From Panorpa germanica (lineage: Eukaryota; Arthropoda; Insecta; Mecoptera; Panorpidae), in assembly GCA_963678705.1 (NCBI GenBank), contig OY783219.1:5580001-5644000 (forward strand): a stretch of DNA of 64,000 nt, in the 5' to 3' direction. The stretch's first letter is position 1. The number at the start of each line of letters is the position of its first letter. The notes under the pieces were generated by a model that searched no databases, was not told the origin of the DNA, and saw only the letters and a program-made list of their open reading frames with translations. This document shows positions 38,101 through 50,061 of the stretch, one piece after another. Made by a program: the position numbers and the translations under genes.

Positions 38101-39391
38101 AAATAATTAACATTAATATTGCAACTACGTCAACAGGTTTTTCTATAATCGCCAATTAGAACCTTGGAGAATTTATTAAAGAACATAATATCTGAAAACG
38201 TGAATTTGTGGTGCAGAAATACGAAATAGATTTATTTGCTAATTGATTGTAAGGTCATGTGAAAATATTATATAAATTTGAACAGTACTAGAATGAACAC
38301 GTACTGTTCAAAAGTTAAATTAATTGCAATACCATTTCTACGATTAGAATTGCATGTTGCATAAATGGAAAACGCATAAAATAGAATCTAAGTTTATTAG
38401 TAGTAATGCCAGTAATAACGTATAAGTAAAACACAAGTAAAAACAAATCTTTTATCACAAGACACCATGGAATGCACGAGGTGTCTCACATGATAACATG
38501 TGATAAGGTAACACCCACTTCAAACAAAAGTCAACCTGCTGAAAATAATAAATTTCCATATTTCCAACTTTCAATAATTGATTCCATAGATTAGAGAACA
38601 CTTTTACTATGAATGTATTGATTGTTACATTGAAATAAGCAACTGTATATGGTTACAGAGGTTATGTCTCATTTTAAGCAGAACTGTCATGTGATCTATT
38701 ACAACTACATTATTTTACAAAACAATTATCACGTCCCATGACACCAGCTGTTGCAAATTCAGTAATAAAAAAGACACAGTTAAGCGTAACAATCTGTGAC
38801 TAAAAGAATTATTGTCATATAATGATTACTTTATAAATAATTAATTGCAAAATATGATAGTTACAGTAATTTTGGTGGTTATATCTAAAATGACAAGACA
38901 ATGAGAATTCAAAATGGGCGTAAAGAGGCACATGACTATAGCAAACAAGTGGGTCAGTCATAAGATCAATTTGTAAGTCTCAAGATCAGTAAATATGTAA
39001 TTAGTACTCAAAACTATATGCCGACAATTCTGTATGAAATATTCCAATGCGCAACGCCAGTTGAACTTTGTCTAAAACTGTAATTACAAGTTTAAGATAT
39101 ACCATAAGTGTTTTAAAACTACGTGCAAAGTTCTTTGACGTAATTAAAAGAATATAATAATGCAAAACATTGTAAATGGTTATACTGTTATAGTTAATAT
39201 TTTGACTGATCGGTCAAAGAAAGTCTTGGAACAGGCCTTGGCCCATTAAATCGATACTACCACAAGCTAGGTGTTAAACAATGTAACATTACTTTTTAAA
39301 AAAAATACATACCACTAAAGATAATAGCTGATGCTGCTCCCATGACTCCAAAGAAGGGTCCGTAGACGGGGTTTTCTTCACCAAGAGCCAT
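32132..39391 (-). CDS. Vha16-1: V-ATPase subunit c (16 kDa proteolipid), likely main isoform
   Basis: Minus-strand exons are 39313-39391, 32785-32974 and 32132-32336, giving 157 aa. Intron phases are the same as in the tandem copies. The protein starts [20 protein letters not shown], matching the canonical insect Vha16 N-terminus, and ends AIYLYTK. The proton-binding glutamate is at about 141. The linker [17 protein letters not shown] is unlike that of the tandem copies. Subunit c is the proton-carrying rotor of the vacuolar ATPase in endomembranes and ion-transporting epithelia. Canonical sequence, a large first intron (32975-39312) and an upstream TATA-like site suggest this is the widely expressed copy (inference). 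It converges on the four plus-strand copies. Confidence 0.95.
33070..33300 (-). pseudogene. Deleted copy of the reverse transcriptase C-terminal fragment
   Basis: Reverse-complement match to 26950-27190. It keeps CAGACTTCGCAAACGCTTCC and AGATCATTCTTGTTGTCTGG but has lost the DPDH region. It lies in the first intron of the minus-strand V-ATPase gene. Confidence 0.7.
33621..33996. mobile_element. MITE family C, copy 2
   Basis: Bounded by CTTAATGTGAAACAATACTT and TTTCGTTTCACCTTAAAG. The interior matches 50593-50991 over almost the whole length. It is inserted in the V-ATPase first intron. Confidence 0.8.
34925..35090. repeat. Fragments of repeat families A and B
   Basis: TACTATATATTGATGGAGTA resembles the end of family A (34960-34990). 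CTTATTTTCAACATGGTCGC resembles the end of family B (35032 onward). Both are short and diverged. Confidence 0.4.
37418..37617. mobile_element. MITE family E, copy 2
   Basis: About 200 bp, the reverse complement of 10898-11100, bounded by ATCACGATAGTTCGCCGGCG and CGCCGCCGAACTCTCGTAAT. It lies in the V-ATPase first intron. Confidence 0.8.
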
Positions 39392-39600
39392 TTTTATAAT
39401 TATTTATTTGGAGTATTTACAGGTCTAGACGGGATTTCTGAAGAACTGTCTCCACACACTCACTTTGCTAAACTAGATGTCCTACACAGTCTCTACACTG
39501 AATGAAATGTACAATGGTCATATGACAAGTATGCTCAGGTGAGGTTCTATATAACACAGACTGTGATTGGATAAAATGGAAAAAGATATCCCCACCTATC
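39392..39600 (-). promoter_or_regulatory. Putative promoter and 5' UTR of Vha16-1
   Basis: On the minus strand a CCAAT (about 39568) is followed by GTTATATAG (39547-39555) and, about 45 bp on, TCAGTG, which fits an arthropod initiator. Spacing is loose, so this is a suggestion only. Confidence 0.35.
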
Positions 39601-40368
39601 CAATGATAAGACTCGTACTTGAAATATAGACTATGACGTTGCTGGCCACATACTCTCGTTGCTGACGAACTTCGGTCTTTTTGACTGTACTGAAGAATAT
39701 TGATAATAGTATTTCTAACTTAAATGATAATTTGTTATATATTTCCTAATATTCTGCGTTTTTAAATTACTAAAATATTTAATACAAATATTTATTTAAC
39801 ATATATATTCACATGATTAGTTAAATCGAGTAAAAATCTTTTAAGCTACTCATGTGATTACTTTACAGAAACGCGGGATTTTTAAACCGAAACTTTAAAA
39901 TAATTTAAAACTATTTTAATAGATTAATATATTTTAACCTTTATATAGTATTTGAAAATCATGTGGTATTACTTAAAAATGAATACTTCTTCATAGATTG
40001 AATAATCAGATTAGTAACAATAAGATATTTTGTATCCCGTGACTTCAAATATCATCACGTTCATGATTACAACTAGTCAGCTGGTCTTATAAAATTTTAT
40101 CATACTTTTTATCATATGAAAAAGTAAAATACTTATACATTTTTGCTATTTATTAAATAAAATTTTAAATTGAAATAACTTAGCTCAAGACTTGATGTTG
40201 CAAGGTCAAGAATAATTATTTTATACAAATTTATTTATGTGTTCTTGTAACTCAATAAAAAGAAAGGAAAGTGGCACTGCCTGTGCCTGTCACAACTGAA
40301 TCATGTGTTTTTAGTGTCTTTAATGTTAAAGTCAGTAATTACAATATGAATTTTTTGAGACCAGTCAC

Positions 40369-40592
40369 CAGGGCCGAATTAATTAACGTGAGCCTACTGT
40401 AGGTTTACCGAAAAATAAGCAAAAGATTTTTATTAAATCTATTAAATTTATTAAATTAATGAAATCTATAATATGGCATCGTTAAATTTTCTAAAAGGTA
40501 CTGTGGCCTCATTAAAATTCTAAATGGAAATATGACCCTCGTAGTAATAATATCTTCCTAAAACTTACCAAATATCTAGTTCAGCCCTGGTT
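40369..40592. mobile_element. Putative hAT-type MITE 1
   Basis: CCAGGGCCGAATTAATTAAC on the left and TAGTTCAGCCCTGG on the right are imperfect inverted repeats. CAGGGYYGAAYTA ends are typical of hAT elements. An 8-bp target duplication was not seen. Confidence 0.5.
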
Positions 40593-40678
40593 ATGTCCCT
40601 GATATATTAGCAAAACGATGTACGCTTCGGTGACCTTTTTAATAAAGCCGAATCCCGAAGATAAACCTGTTGTATTTA

Positions 40679-40834
40679 CAGAGGCGTACCAGGAGTAATG
40701 GGGCCTAAGCTTACCACAATTATATAATTAAACCGGTACTCTAATTTACATCCCACGCAAAATCAATTGTATCTAGACATAATTGAACCGAGTTTTCCGG
40801 GCATGCTGTAGATCGACCCAAAATTAGTACGCCT
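40679..40834. mobile_element. Putative hAT-type MITE 2
   Basis: CAGAGGCGTACCAGG on the left and TTAGTACGCCTCTG on the right form 12-14 bp inverted repeats about 155 bp apart. The internal AATCAATTGTATCTAGACAT string recurs in inverted form near 57820-57860. Confidence 0.6.
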
Positions 40835-41876
40835 CTGAACAGAGGTCATGGAATCTGATTGCTGATTCAAGAGTAATATATTAGAAAACAATTTTGAAGA
40901 GCACAAGGTTTTAATCATAAGGTACTACCAAGAATATATGGTATTTTTAATAATAAGACAGAGTAGTTGCCTACTTGCAAGGGGTAAATTAATCTATGAA
41001 GATTTTTTTACAATATATTGACCTATTCAATCTTAATTTTTTAAAGTTATTAAATTAATTACTGGTTGTATATATGTAAAAAAACATAAATCATAATTTC
41101 TACAATGATTTACTAATTTAATAATCAATATTTAATTGTTATCAGTAGAATTATAATTAATAGACTCTTATATGAAAAGATTTTTATCGATTGTCATTGT
41201 TGAAAAATATATTTAAATGCTGTAAGAACATGACAGATAAGAAAATTACTGTGGAGTGAATCACAGAGCCTCTTCAGGTGCATATTGACAAAAATAACAG
41301 AATAATAACAAGAAAGATATTCCTAAAAGAAAATTTATATACATTTTTGCATATCCCGTCTATTAAACATATTATAATTAATGCTAAATAATGATAAAAA
41401 ATATACCCAATTATTAATTTTACTTTCCCGATCGCTGTATCTCCTTTGGTTATTTGACAAGGTCTCAAATATATAGAGAAATATATTTTTACTTAGAGAT
41501 ATACTTTTTCTTAATAGATTTTATTTAAAATTTAATATATTTTTTAAAATAGTTTTGCTAATACCAAACAAGCAATTTTCATGTGATTTTTAATCTAAAG
41601 CATTTAATCTTCAAAATTTATGAACCTACCTTCATTATTTGATTGACATGTGCTAATTATTGATAACACACTAAGTTACTAGTTGCGTGAGCGATGTTAC
41701 CTAATATGTATATAAAATTTAATATCCTATTTAATGGTTTTTTGAAAAATAAATTGACCTTTTTGCTGGTTAATAGTATAACCATGAAATTTCTCATATT
41801 ATATAATGTTTCATATTAAATTTCATGATAATGGCTCTTGCATTTATTTACTGACAATGCAAACGAATGGGCTTCT

Positions 41877-42035
41877 AGACCATGTAACCATTTCTAATAA
41901 ATGTTAGTATATATTGATAAAGTTGGCTACCAGAACCTTATAAATGTTCTTATATTTAAAAACTCCTTATATTTTAGGAGATATTAACAATTAAAAAAAT
42001 CATTTTGTCTCTTTCATTATTAAAGGGATTCAACG
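41877..42035. mobile_element. MITE family A, truncated copy
   Basis: Matches the end of family A, from TATATATTGATAAAGTTGGC to AAAGGGATTCAACGTT. The rest is absent. Confidence 0.65.
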
Positions 42036-42325
42036 TTATAGAAAATTCTAATTATTTCTTCAGTGACGTATTATGCATATTTAAAACATGCGGCAAGATT
42101 GAAATTCAATTTTGATATAGCTATAACATCCTCAGCTTTTAGGTATTTAAAAAAACAAAACTCAAAACATACAGATAGTAATATGTATTTGTAGATGCAA
42201 GTTAAAAGGGTATTAATTAATTAATATTTGTGGATTTACATATAGTATACAAAAAAAGTATTGACGTTATATGTTTGGAAAGTTTCTTTTGTCTTGCTAT
42301 CAGCATAGCGGTTTTATCTACATCG

Positions 42326-42393
42326 TAGCTCCGTTGGTGAGACAACGGATAAGATATGCCTCCATGTGACAACAAGTTCACGAGCTGATGTAC
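42326..42393 (+). other. tRNA-like relic (possible SINE head)
   Basis: TAGCTCCGTTGGTGAGACAA looks like a tRNA D-arm and A box. AGTTCACGAGCT about 45 bp later is a weak B box. The acceptor stem does not pair, so this is not a working tRNA. Confidence 0.3.
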
Positions 42394-43667
42394 CGTTGAA
42401 GATGTATACTGTGGTGTTCAAATACAGGAGCATATTATAAAAGCATACAACGCATTGTAAATGAAACATTTAAATTTTCCGACAAAGGAACTAAAAATCT
42501 GCATTCCTCTATCTTCAAAGGACGATATTTCTTTATGATCTTTTATTAATTAGATGGCGTCAAATCTTTGCATAATAAAGATCATAAAGATCAAGTTTCA
42601 TCCCGTTTTAGGAATATAGGCATAATCAACTGTACAGTTATTTTTAAATTACATTTGAATGTACCGCTGGATTTAATCGAAGGTCTCTGCCACATCTGTA
42701 GATTCATAAAAGAAGCAATTGTATTCTTTAAAAATGATTTCATTATTTTATTACAATTGATTTGTTGAAAGTATTCAATAATAATACAATTACATATTAA
42801 TCGAGGTATTTTGGAATTTAAAAACAAACTAACTTCTTATTTATATATTTGGTTTTTAAATCACGCGAATATTTATTATGGACTGCATAGCTCAAATCTA
42901 TTGTTAGATTAAATAACTATATGATAAAACTAATGAAATAATTATTAAATAAATATTTTAAAATGTATAAAATATAATTTACAAATAATTTAATGAACTA
43001 TATAATTAGTATGCATTAATTGCAAATAGTTATATATTTTAAAATTAAATAAAGTTTAAAGCACAGGTTGTCAATTTGAATTTCAAGTGAGTGTGGCGCG
43101 TTCTTGTAATGGTAGTGATTCTGTGTCTTGTGTTTTTAATAATTAATTAAATATATATATTAGTGTTAATTAATCTAAAAAATATATAGATAATGTAAAA
43201 TATATACTAGTTTATTATTTCAAATAGTTTTTTATATTTAGAAAGTGTAGTTTTTAAAATTATTGTGTCTTAAATATCAAACATTTACATTTCAGTAATA
43301 TGTTTATTTCCGTTAAAGTTTGAACAAGTTTAATATTTAAGTTAGTGGATATATAGTTTATACAGTGTATTAAAAATCAGTGTGTATTGTTTTAATTACA
43401 TCAAAGTCTTGATATTAAATACAGGGTTAATAATTATGTTTTTAATAGCATTAGAATATACTTGTAATTCTTTATTCAAAATTTTGTGATAATGTGAGTT
43501 TGTGTGATTGTGCCTTTTATTGGGATATCATTGCGGGGACGCTATCTTGCAACATCTTAATAATTAAAAGGTTATTAATAATTTAATTTTTAATACATAT
43601 ATTTAATTTATATTGATACATTGAAAGTTTTAAACAGTATTTAGCATAACATTCTTTTTTATTACAG

Positions 43668-43707
43668 GCTTCTTGACGATCTTTTGTGTCGCTGCAATAA
43701 GCCAAAG
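43668..43707 (+). other. Isolated exon-like segment of unknown gene
   Basis: An excellent acceptor (TTTTTTATTACAG) is followed by 40 bases that translate as LLDDLLCRCNKPK and then a GTTGGT donor. No partner exons were found. It may be part of an unrecognised or noncoding transcript starting near 43080. Confidence 0.25.
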
Positions 43708-43860
43708 GTTGGTGAATTTCTTTTAAGCATGGGGATTTAACATATAATATATTCTATTATACTCTATGGGGTTTAACAAAATATTATGTCCGGTTTAATT
43801 AAATTATTACATAAAAGTATATAAAGCTTAAACATAGTGTATTGTGAAACATTTTGTTGG

Positions 43861-46800
43861 TTACTGAACAACCAACTTGTTATGTGAATTTAATTGTTCA
43901 AAATTGTCAATTTTCGAATACAGGACATCGTATTCCTTCTGCAATATAATAAGATAATTCGTTATTATTCTTAGTTAAAGATATCATCAAATAACAACAC
44001 AAAAAATGACATAATTGTATTTAAGAACCTTTACCTTAGCATGTATGACAAATACATCATTATCTATATCCATAAACGCATGGCATTTATTCGCAATAAG
44101 GACCATGAAATTAGCAGCACTCTTCAATTCATTAAAAAAAAGTTCATCTTGAGGTGTACTTATCATTAAAGCCAGGTTCTTGAAATCAATCAAAACAAAT
44201 TTGGTTGTCCTGTAAGAAAAACATTACAACGTAATTTCTTTTCAAAGTGCCAAAGAATAGTTAAATATTTAAATAATTTTATTATTTATACTTTTGGTCC
44301 ATATTATATTTCATTCCAAAAAACAAAAGCATCTTTTCTTGATGTTGTGATAGTTGTTCGTTATTTCCGTGAACTATTTTAAAAGTTATTTCTGGGTTGC
44401 CGTTTTCAAATGCATTGATTGTTAAATATGCTTCAGCTAGGTCATTATTATTCATAATAACCTAGAAAATAAAACAATAGAGCAAATAATCGACTAAGCG
44501 ATGCATGAGTCACAATTTATTATTGCTTTTACCTTAAATAATTTATTTATATTTTCTGACAGGTTGTTTACAAGAATTTTAAAACTTTCTTTATGTTGCT
44601 CTTCCATATTTAATAATTGCAATCTCATATCATCAATTTTTTTTCCAATTACTTTTTGGGGTTGTATATCCTTCTTTGAGAAAGGCATACACTATACAGC
44701 AAAAAAATTCAATAAATCAATAATATTTACAGTATAATAATAATTCAGTTAAGCATGTTGTATAAATTTGACATGTATGTACATTAGGCTAGTCCTTAGC
44801 ACCGAAAAAAATATTTTTTTCCTTTTGGGTTAGTATACTAACTTATTATAATAAGTAAGTAAAAGTTTTCTGAAATCTAACAAGTACCCAAACGTGACTA
44901 AAATTATAAAACAATTAATAATTCTATATTCATTTATTCACTAATATATTTCTATTTTTTTTTTTAATTTTTTTGCAGATTTTTTTTAAAACTCCAAAAG
45001 AAAAATTTCTAATAATTGTAAATAATTCTAATTTTTTATAGAAACGCATTTCATTTTTTCGGAGCTAAGTTTTAAAGTCAATTAAAAAACTTAGGGAGTG
45101 AGACCGTAAAAGCAGCGAGGTTGAAAAAGAAGGACCAGTCTAATGTACATTTATAAACAATTTGGATATTTACAATTTCGTTGAGGATTTTTACTTTTTC
45201 TAATACATTTTTGAGGTTTTCAAAAATGGTTTGCAAATTTCTGCGGTTCCTTGCTTTTACCAAACTATCGGTATTTTTAAATTCTTCTTCAAGAGCGGAA
45301 TAATCTGTTAAACTGTTAAAATCAAATTATATCAATACTAAATGCAACTCAATATATCAATATATTATCTACTTAAACTTATAAACAATATAGAAAATTT
45401 GATTACCTTCGATCTTCCGCTATATTTGTCATGATACCTCCTTCACATGTTAGTACTCTTCTTCTTGCACTTTTATTCACTTTGATACCCATATTCAACT
45501 CCTAAAAATAAACAAAGTTAATAACATTTAATAGTTTTTTTATTTGATTTTTCTTGCTATCTGCAACTTACAATAGTTTTTTTCAACAGTAAAAACATTT
45601 CTCTTTTGAGAAAGAATAGATCAATTTTTGAACAAGCCTGTTTCAGTTTTAGATCATAGACTTTTTTACGGGTTTCCTCCAATTTCGTTTTTGTCTGAAA
45701 TATAATTTGATAAGTTTCCTAGCTTTATATTTTCCACATAATTTGTAAACACTTACATTATCATATTGTGCTCGTTTGAAGTCCATTAAGTCTTCATTTG
45801 CGGACACTATATTTTCATTCATATTATACTCTTTTTTAGTTTTTTTTACAAGCTTTTTACAGTCGTTTATTTTTTGGTTTTGCTCATTCAATCGGTCCTC
45901 ATTTGCTTCACTGATTTCTTTCAATTTATTAATTGTATCTGTGAATTTTTTATTATTTAATAAATATGCTTCTCTATGCATGTTTAATTATACTTCTACA
46001 CAGTTATATTTTAAGACAAAACGAATTTGCAATAGAAATACCTTCTAACTTCTTAGCATAGTCTTCTATAAAGTTGATCCCTTCTAACGTTTTTTTAATA
46101 TCAATATGCAAATCACATTTTACTTTCATATATTTCAAAATATCTATGGGGTATATTATCTCTTTAAGGTTTAATTTGCATGACACCTTATCAATCATTA
46201 ATTTGATTTTTTCTTTCGGTGACACATATAAATTCTGCAAATATGTTATTTGTGTTTTAGAGGCTTATATATTTACAATTAAAATAATTAGTATATATAT
46301 TTAATTTAATCACCGCCAAGTTGAAAGTCTTAGACATAGCGAAATCAGAATAAAAACCTTCCAAAATTTCTTCATTCAATAGACTGATCCCACTGTGTAA
46401 ATCATCTTCACTAACTAACATTTTTACCTATATTATAGAAATTAAACGTTTATATAAATTATCTAATATCTAATAATTAGGCCAACAAAACACTTACGAA
46501 TTCTGTAGTAGTTATCAAATTTTCTTCCAAAACTATCATAGAATCATTCATTGTTTCGTGCATTATATCATAATTTCCACCCCAAATATCACCATTCTTC
46601 CAGTAAATTCTGTCATTGGGTAGCAAAAGCTATAATTTCAAAAAATATATATAATTTATTATTAAAATATTATCTTTCGTTGTATAAACATGTAACTTAC
46701 AGTTTTTCTTGCTTCTTCCTTTAACCGCTGAAATTCTATTTCATCACTACAATAAATAACATCACCAAATGGAAATCGAGCAATTTTCTTTCCAGTAGTA

Positions 46801-49591
46801 GTTGAATTATTTGAAAATTTATCAGCTAGTGAAGGAGTTCCATCCCTTAAAAAAATTAACAATGATTTTGATCACTTTACCATAATTAACATGCTAATAA
46901 ATATAACTTTCGAAGTTACTAGGAAGCAAATAAATAGTACCTAGAAATATTTGGGAGAGTTGACTTTGTTATAATCATTTTTGGGTCGACTGATATACTT
47001 AATAATTTGTTTTTATTTCTTGTATCTTCAACGACGACTGCTTTCATATATTTGTTCATGCTAAAAAAGTTTTTCTCCATATTCGTGATGTTATCATCTG
47101 GTATACATATTTCATAGACCTGAGGAACCTAAAATAATAAAGTAAATTAAATTTTTATAAATAAGCTTTTCTTTATTTATGTAGCTTATAACTTCGCCGA
47201 ACATAGATTTCTGCATAGTTATCAAACACAAATAAATTGAATGAACAGTAGAGATTTTTAAGAAGCTATGATTTTTATTCTGAATATTTACTTTAATCAA
47301 ACGATTCTTAAACTCTCGGTCTAGCGACAGTCTAGTGTTTGATTGTAGCTCCACATTTACTTTTTCCAACTTCTTTCTATTGTTACGTAACTCTAGACAT
47401 ACCAAGTCGATATATTTTTCTGGATTTCTTCGTTTTCTGATGATTTAAATTTATATTAATGATTGGCATTTTAAATCAATTTATTTTTTACAAATAATTT
47501 AATTTACTGCTTACATTTCTTTTCTTTGTTTGCTCCACTCTTGATTCCTTCTTACTAATAAGTTATAGTTAGTATTTAAAATTCTGTTTGTTTCATTATC
47601 ATCCTCAACTGCTTGCTTAGATTGCCTGACAAACACAGACTCCCTTAAAAAAGTTTCAGCATTTGGGCCAGTGTATAAAGCTTCCTATAAAAAATAACAA
47701 AGACATTAATAAGGCTATATTTGTTCAGAAGAAAAACTACACCAATATAAAAAGAAATTACCAATTTTTGCATGAAAGTTAAAGGAATAAGAGATGCTTT
47801 ATACTCTTCATTAATGTTGTCTGGAACGTAACTTGTAATTTCCATAAGCAGAGTAAGATCGTCTTCAAATTTCGGTTTTTCCGCTAAATATTCTTTTAGT
47901 ATCAGTGACAATTTTTTTATTGTACGATCAACACCTTTAATTTGTTTTTTAGTAGAATCATTTATTTTCTGCAGAAGTCGATATTTGTTTTCCGCAATAT
48001 CCATGTCACTAAGCTAAAAAATATTAATCTGAATTATGTTATCTAAATTTTAAACTATATAAATCTAGATTTTTATTAAATTACCATTTCTGCGCTATTT
48101 TTAATGTGTTTCATTAGACCATATTGTAACTTATTAGCTTGATTTTCAAACTTCATTTTCAATTTCTTCAGTTCTGATATTTCTTCCCATATATTATCCA
48201 AAACATTCTGATGTGCAACAATATCTTGCTCTTTGTGAAACAAGTCGAACAAAACTAACTTTTCGTTTGCCTCAAACTTAAAAAAAAAACCAAATTTATT
48301 TATTATTTAACTAATTATAATGGGCCTGTGTACTCATTTTTTGGGGGTCGATTTTATAATTGTTGATTGAAATTGATGTTAATAATTGTATATTGACGTT
48401 TTTGTTTTATTAAATATTTAAATATTGACGGAGATTTAGGAATTAAAAATTTGAATTGTAGTTTTAGCGCTAGAAATGGTCGGCTATATTTATGACGTAA
48501 CATGCCCCACTATTAAGGAATATAAACATGACTATGTATAAATAGAAATATATACTTACGCAATTTATCCATAAATACTGCATAATGTCTTTACATTCTA
48601 TCTTATGTAGCCGATTTACAAAGATTTGCTTTCTTGTAGTTTTAGCTATTTCCAGATTGTATTCTTCCGTGGTTATTAATTCTGCTAAATTATTCTTATT
48701 TTCTTCTAATTGATTGCTAATAAAATATTAAATTTATTTATAATTACATTATTTAGAATCTTAAATTAGTGATAAATATATTGTTATTGTTTTACCCAAT
48801 TTCAAATACATCTGTTATACTTTGGAACTTCTTATATAATTTATCAACTTTTGTAAAATCAACGTTAACCGCATCCCAATCTATATCTCTTTCGGTTATA
48901 AATTTCTTATATTCAACTGGCAACACACTCTACAATAATTTAAATAAAAATAATCAATACAAAATAAATTATTAAAGTTTTGAAAATATTAAATTCTTAT
49001 TTATATAATTACCTCATTATTTATTTCATAATGTGATGAATTATCTTTAATTTTCCGCGAAAGAACTGTATCATCGTCTAACAAACAGCTAACAGAAGGT
49101 CTGTAATTATAAATATTTAAAAAAATAAAACAAGCATAAGGGAATTAGGAGAAAATAGAAGAAACGACTATTTCAAAAGCATTACCCCATTTTTGGATCA
49201 TCGCTAGCGGATTGTAAGTCATCTACATCTGCATTAATAGATAGAACGAACTTATAAGCTCGGATTAAGTCAGAAATACCTTTAAAAACATTTATAATTA
49301 CATAAATTAGAATACAACTGAAGCTCTTAGAGTTAGGAACTTTTAAGTAAAATTAAACTTTAATATAAGATTTTTTTTAAAAGGTAATAAAACATAATTA
49401 AGTAGTATCAGAAATAGATCGATGTTAAATTATAGAAGAACATTTTCTTCTACAACACGTGATATTAAAAAACAAATATATTTACCTGTTTTATTTCCAA
49501 TTATTGATGAAAAATTATCTTTTAAATCAATTGTAGTATTATATTTAAACGATAGGAAATTTTCAAGAATTAATCTTTTTATCGCAGACAT
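43861..49591 (-). CDS. SMC1-like coiled-coil protein with degenerate ATPase heads
   Basis: Twenty-two minus-strand exons keep one frame for 1087 aa: 49486-49591, 49186-49279, 49013-49100, 48796-48929, 48560-48716, 48085-48276, 47762-48013, 47515-47684, 47292-47436, 46941-47128, 46701-46845, 46498-46629, 46314-46427, 46042-46234, 45757-45971, 45572-45694, 45407-45501, 45174-45312, 44533-44691, 44292-44461, 44035-44209, 43861-43938. Architecture is SMC: N-head (IKRLILENFLSFK), coiled coil, hinge at about 440-600 (NKYMKAVVVED, KNGDIWGGN), second coil and C-head. Order and spacing best fit cohesin SMC1. Key ATPase residues are gone: Walker A reads IIGNKTGISDL (no GKS), the LSGGE signature reads LSQHQEK (about 984), and Walker B reads FVLIDF without the acidic pair (about 1008). 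It is likely a fast-evolving, ATPase-dead paralog. Confidence 0.85.
48318..48510. mobile_element. MITE family A, partial copy in the SMC-like gene
   Basis: AATGGGCCTGTGTACTCATT matches the family A terminus. Homology continues through GTTTTAGCGCTAGAAATGG. It lies wholly within the fifth intron (48277-48559). Confidence 0.7.
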
Positions 49592-50061
49592 TTTTTAAGA
49601 TTTCACTTACAACAATTACAGAATTATGCGAAAATGAACACTGAAATATAAAGGTATTTGAAAACCGTTTGAACAACCTTGAAATTATAGCTCGGTAATA
49701 CGACGGTTTTTTAATTATATATCTATATATAAGAACTCTTAAATTTATATTCATAGGTGGCATATATGAATACTCTATTTAGAGTACTCTATTTGAATTT
49801 TACAAATAAAAATAATAATATTTGTAAATTTAATAAGATACTAAACTAGTTGTTTTAAATTAAACATCAATTAACAAATAATTGTATTTATTTGAAATGT
49901 ACACAATAACTTTTCTTTTTAATTAATACACAATTTACGTAAAATAATATATTTAAACAATTGGCTAATACGTACAAATTTATAAAATATTAAACTAGTA
50001 CTTAAAAAAGAACAAATAATTTGAATTCGAACAGTAAAAATTTAATTTCTATGGCACTTAG

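Larger units (their letters stand above)
39601..43860. other. Intergenic stretch with MITEs and one exon-like segment
   Basis: Two hAT-like MITEs (40369-40592 and 40679-40834), a family A fragment (41877-42035), a tRNA-like relic (42326-42393) and a possible exon (43668-43707) are described separately. Nothing else was recognised. Confidence 0.5.

Noticed and set aside
42326..42393. Functional tRNA gene
   Set aside because: Acceptor and anticodon stems do not pair, and the B box is degenerate.
43861..49591. SMC-like gene as a pseudogene
   Set aside because: Twenty-two exons with 21 phase-compatible introns and no stop or frameshift are not expected in dead sequence of this divergence.
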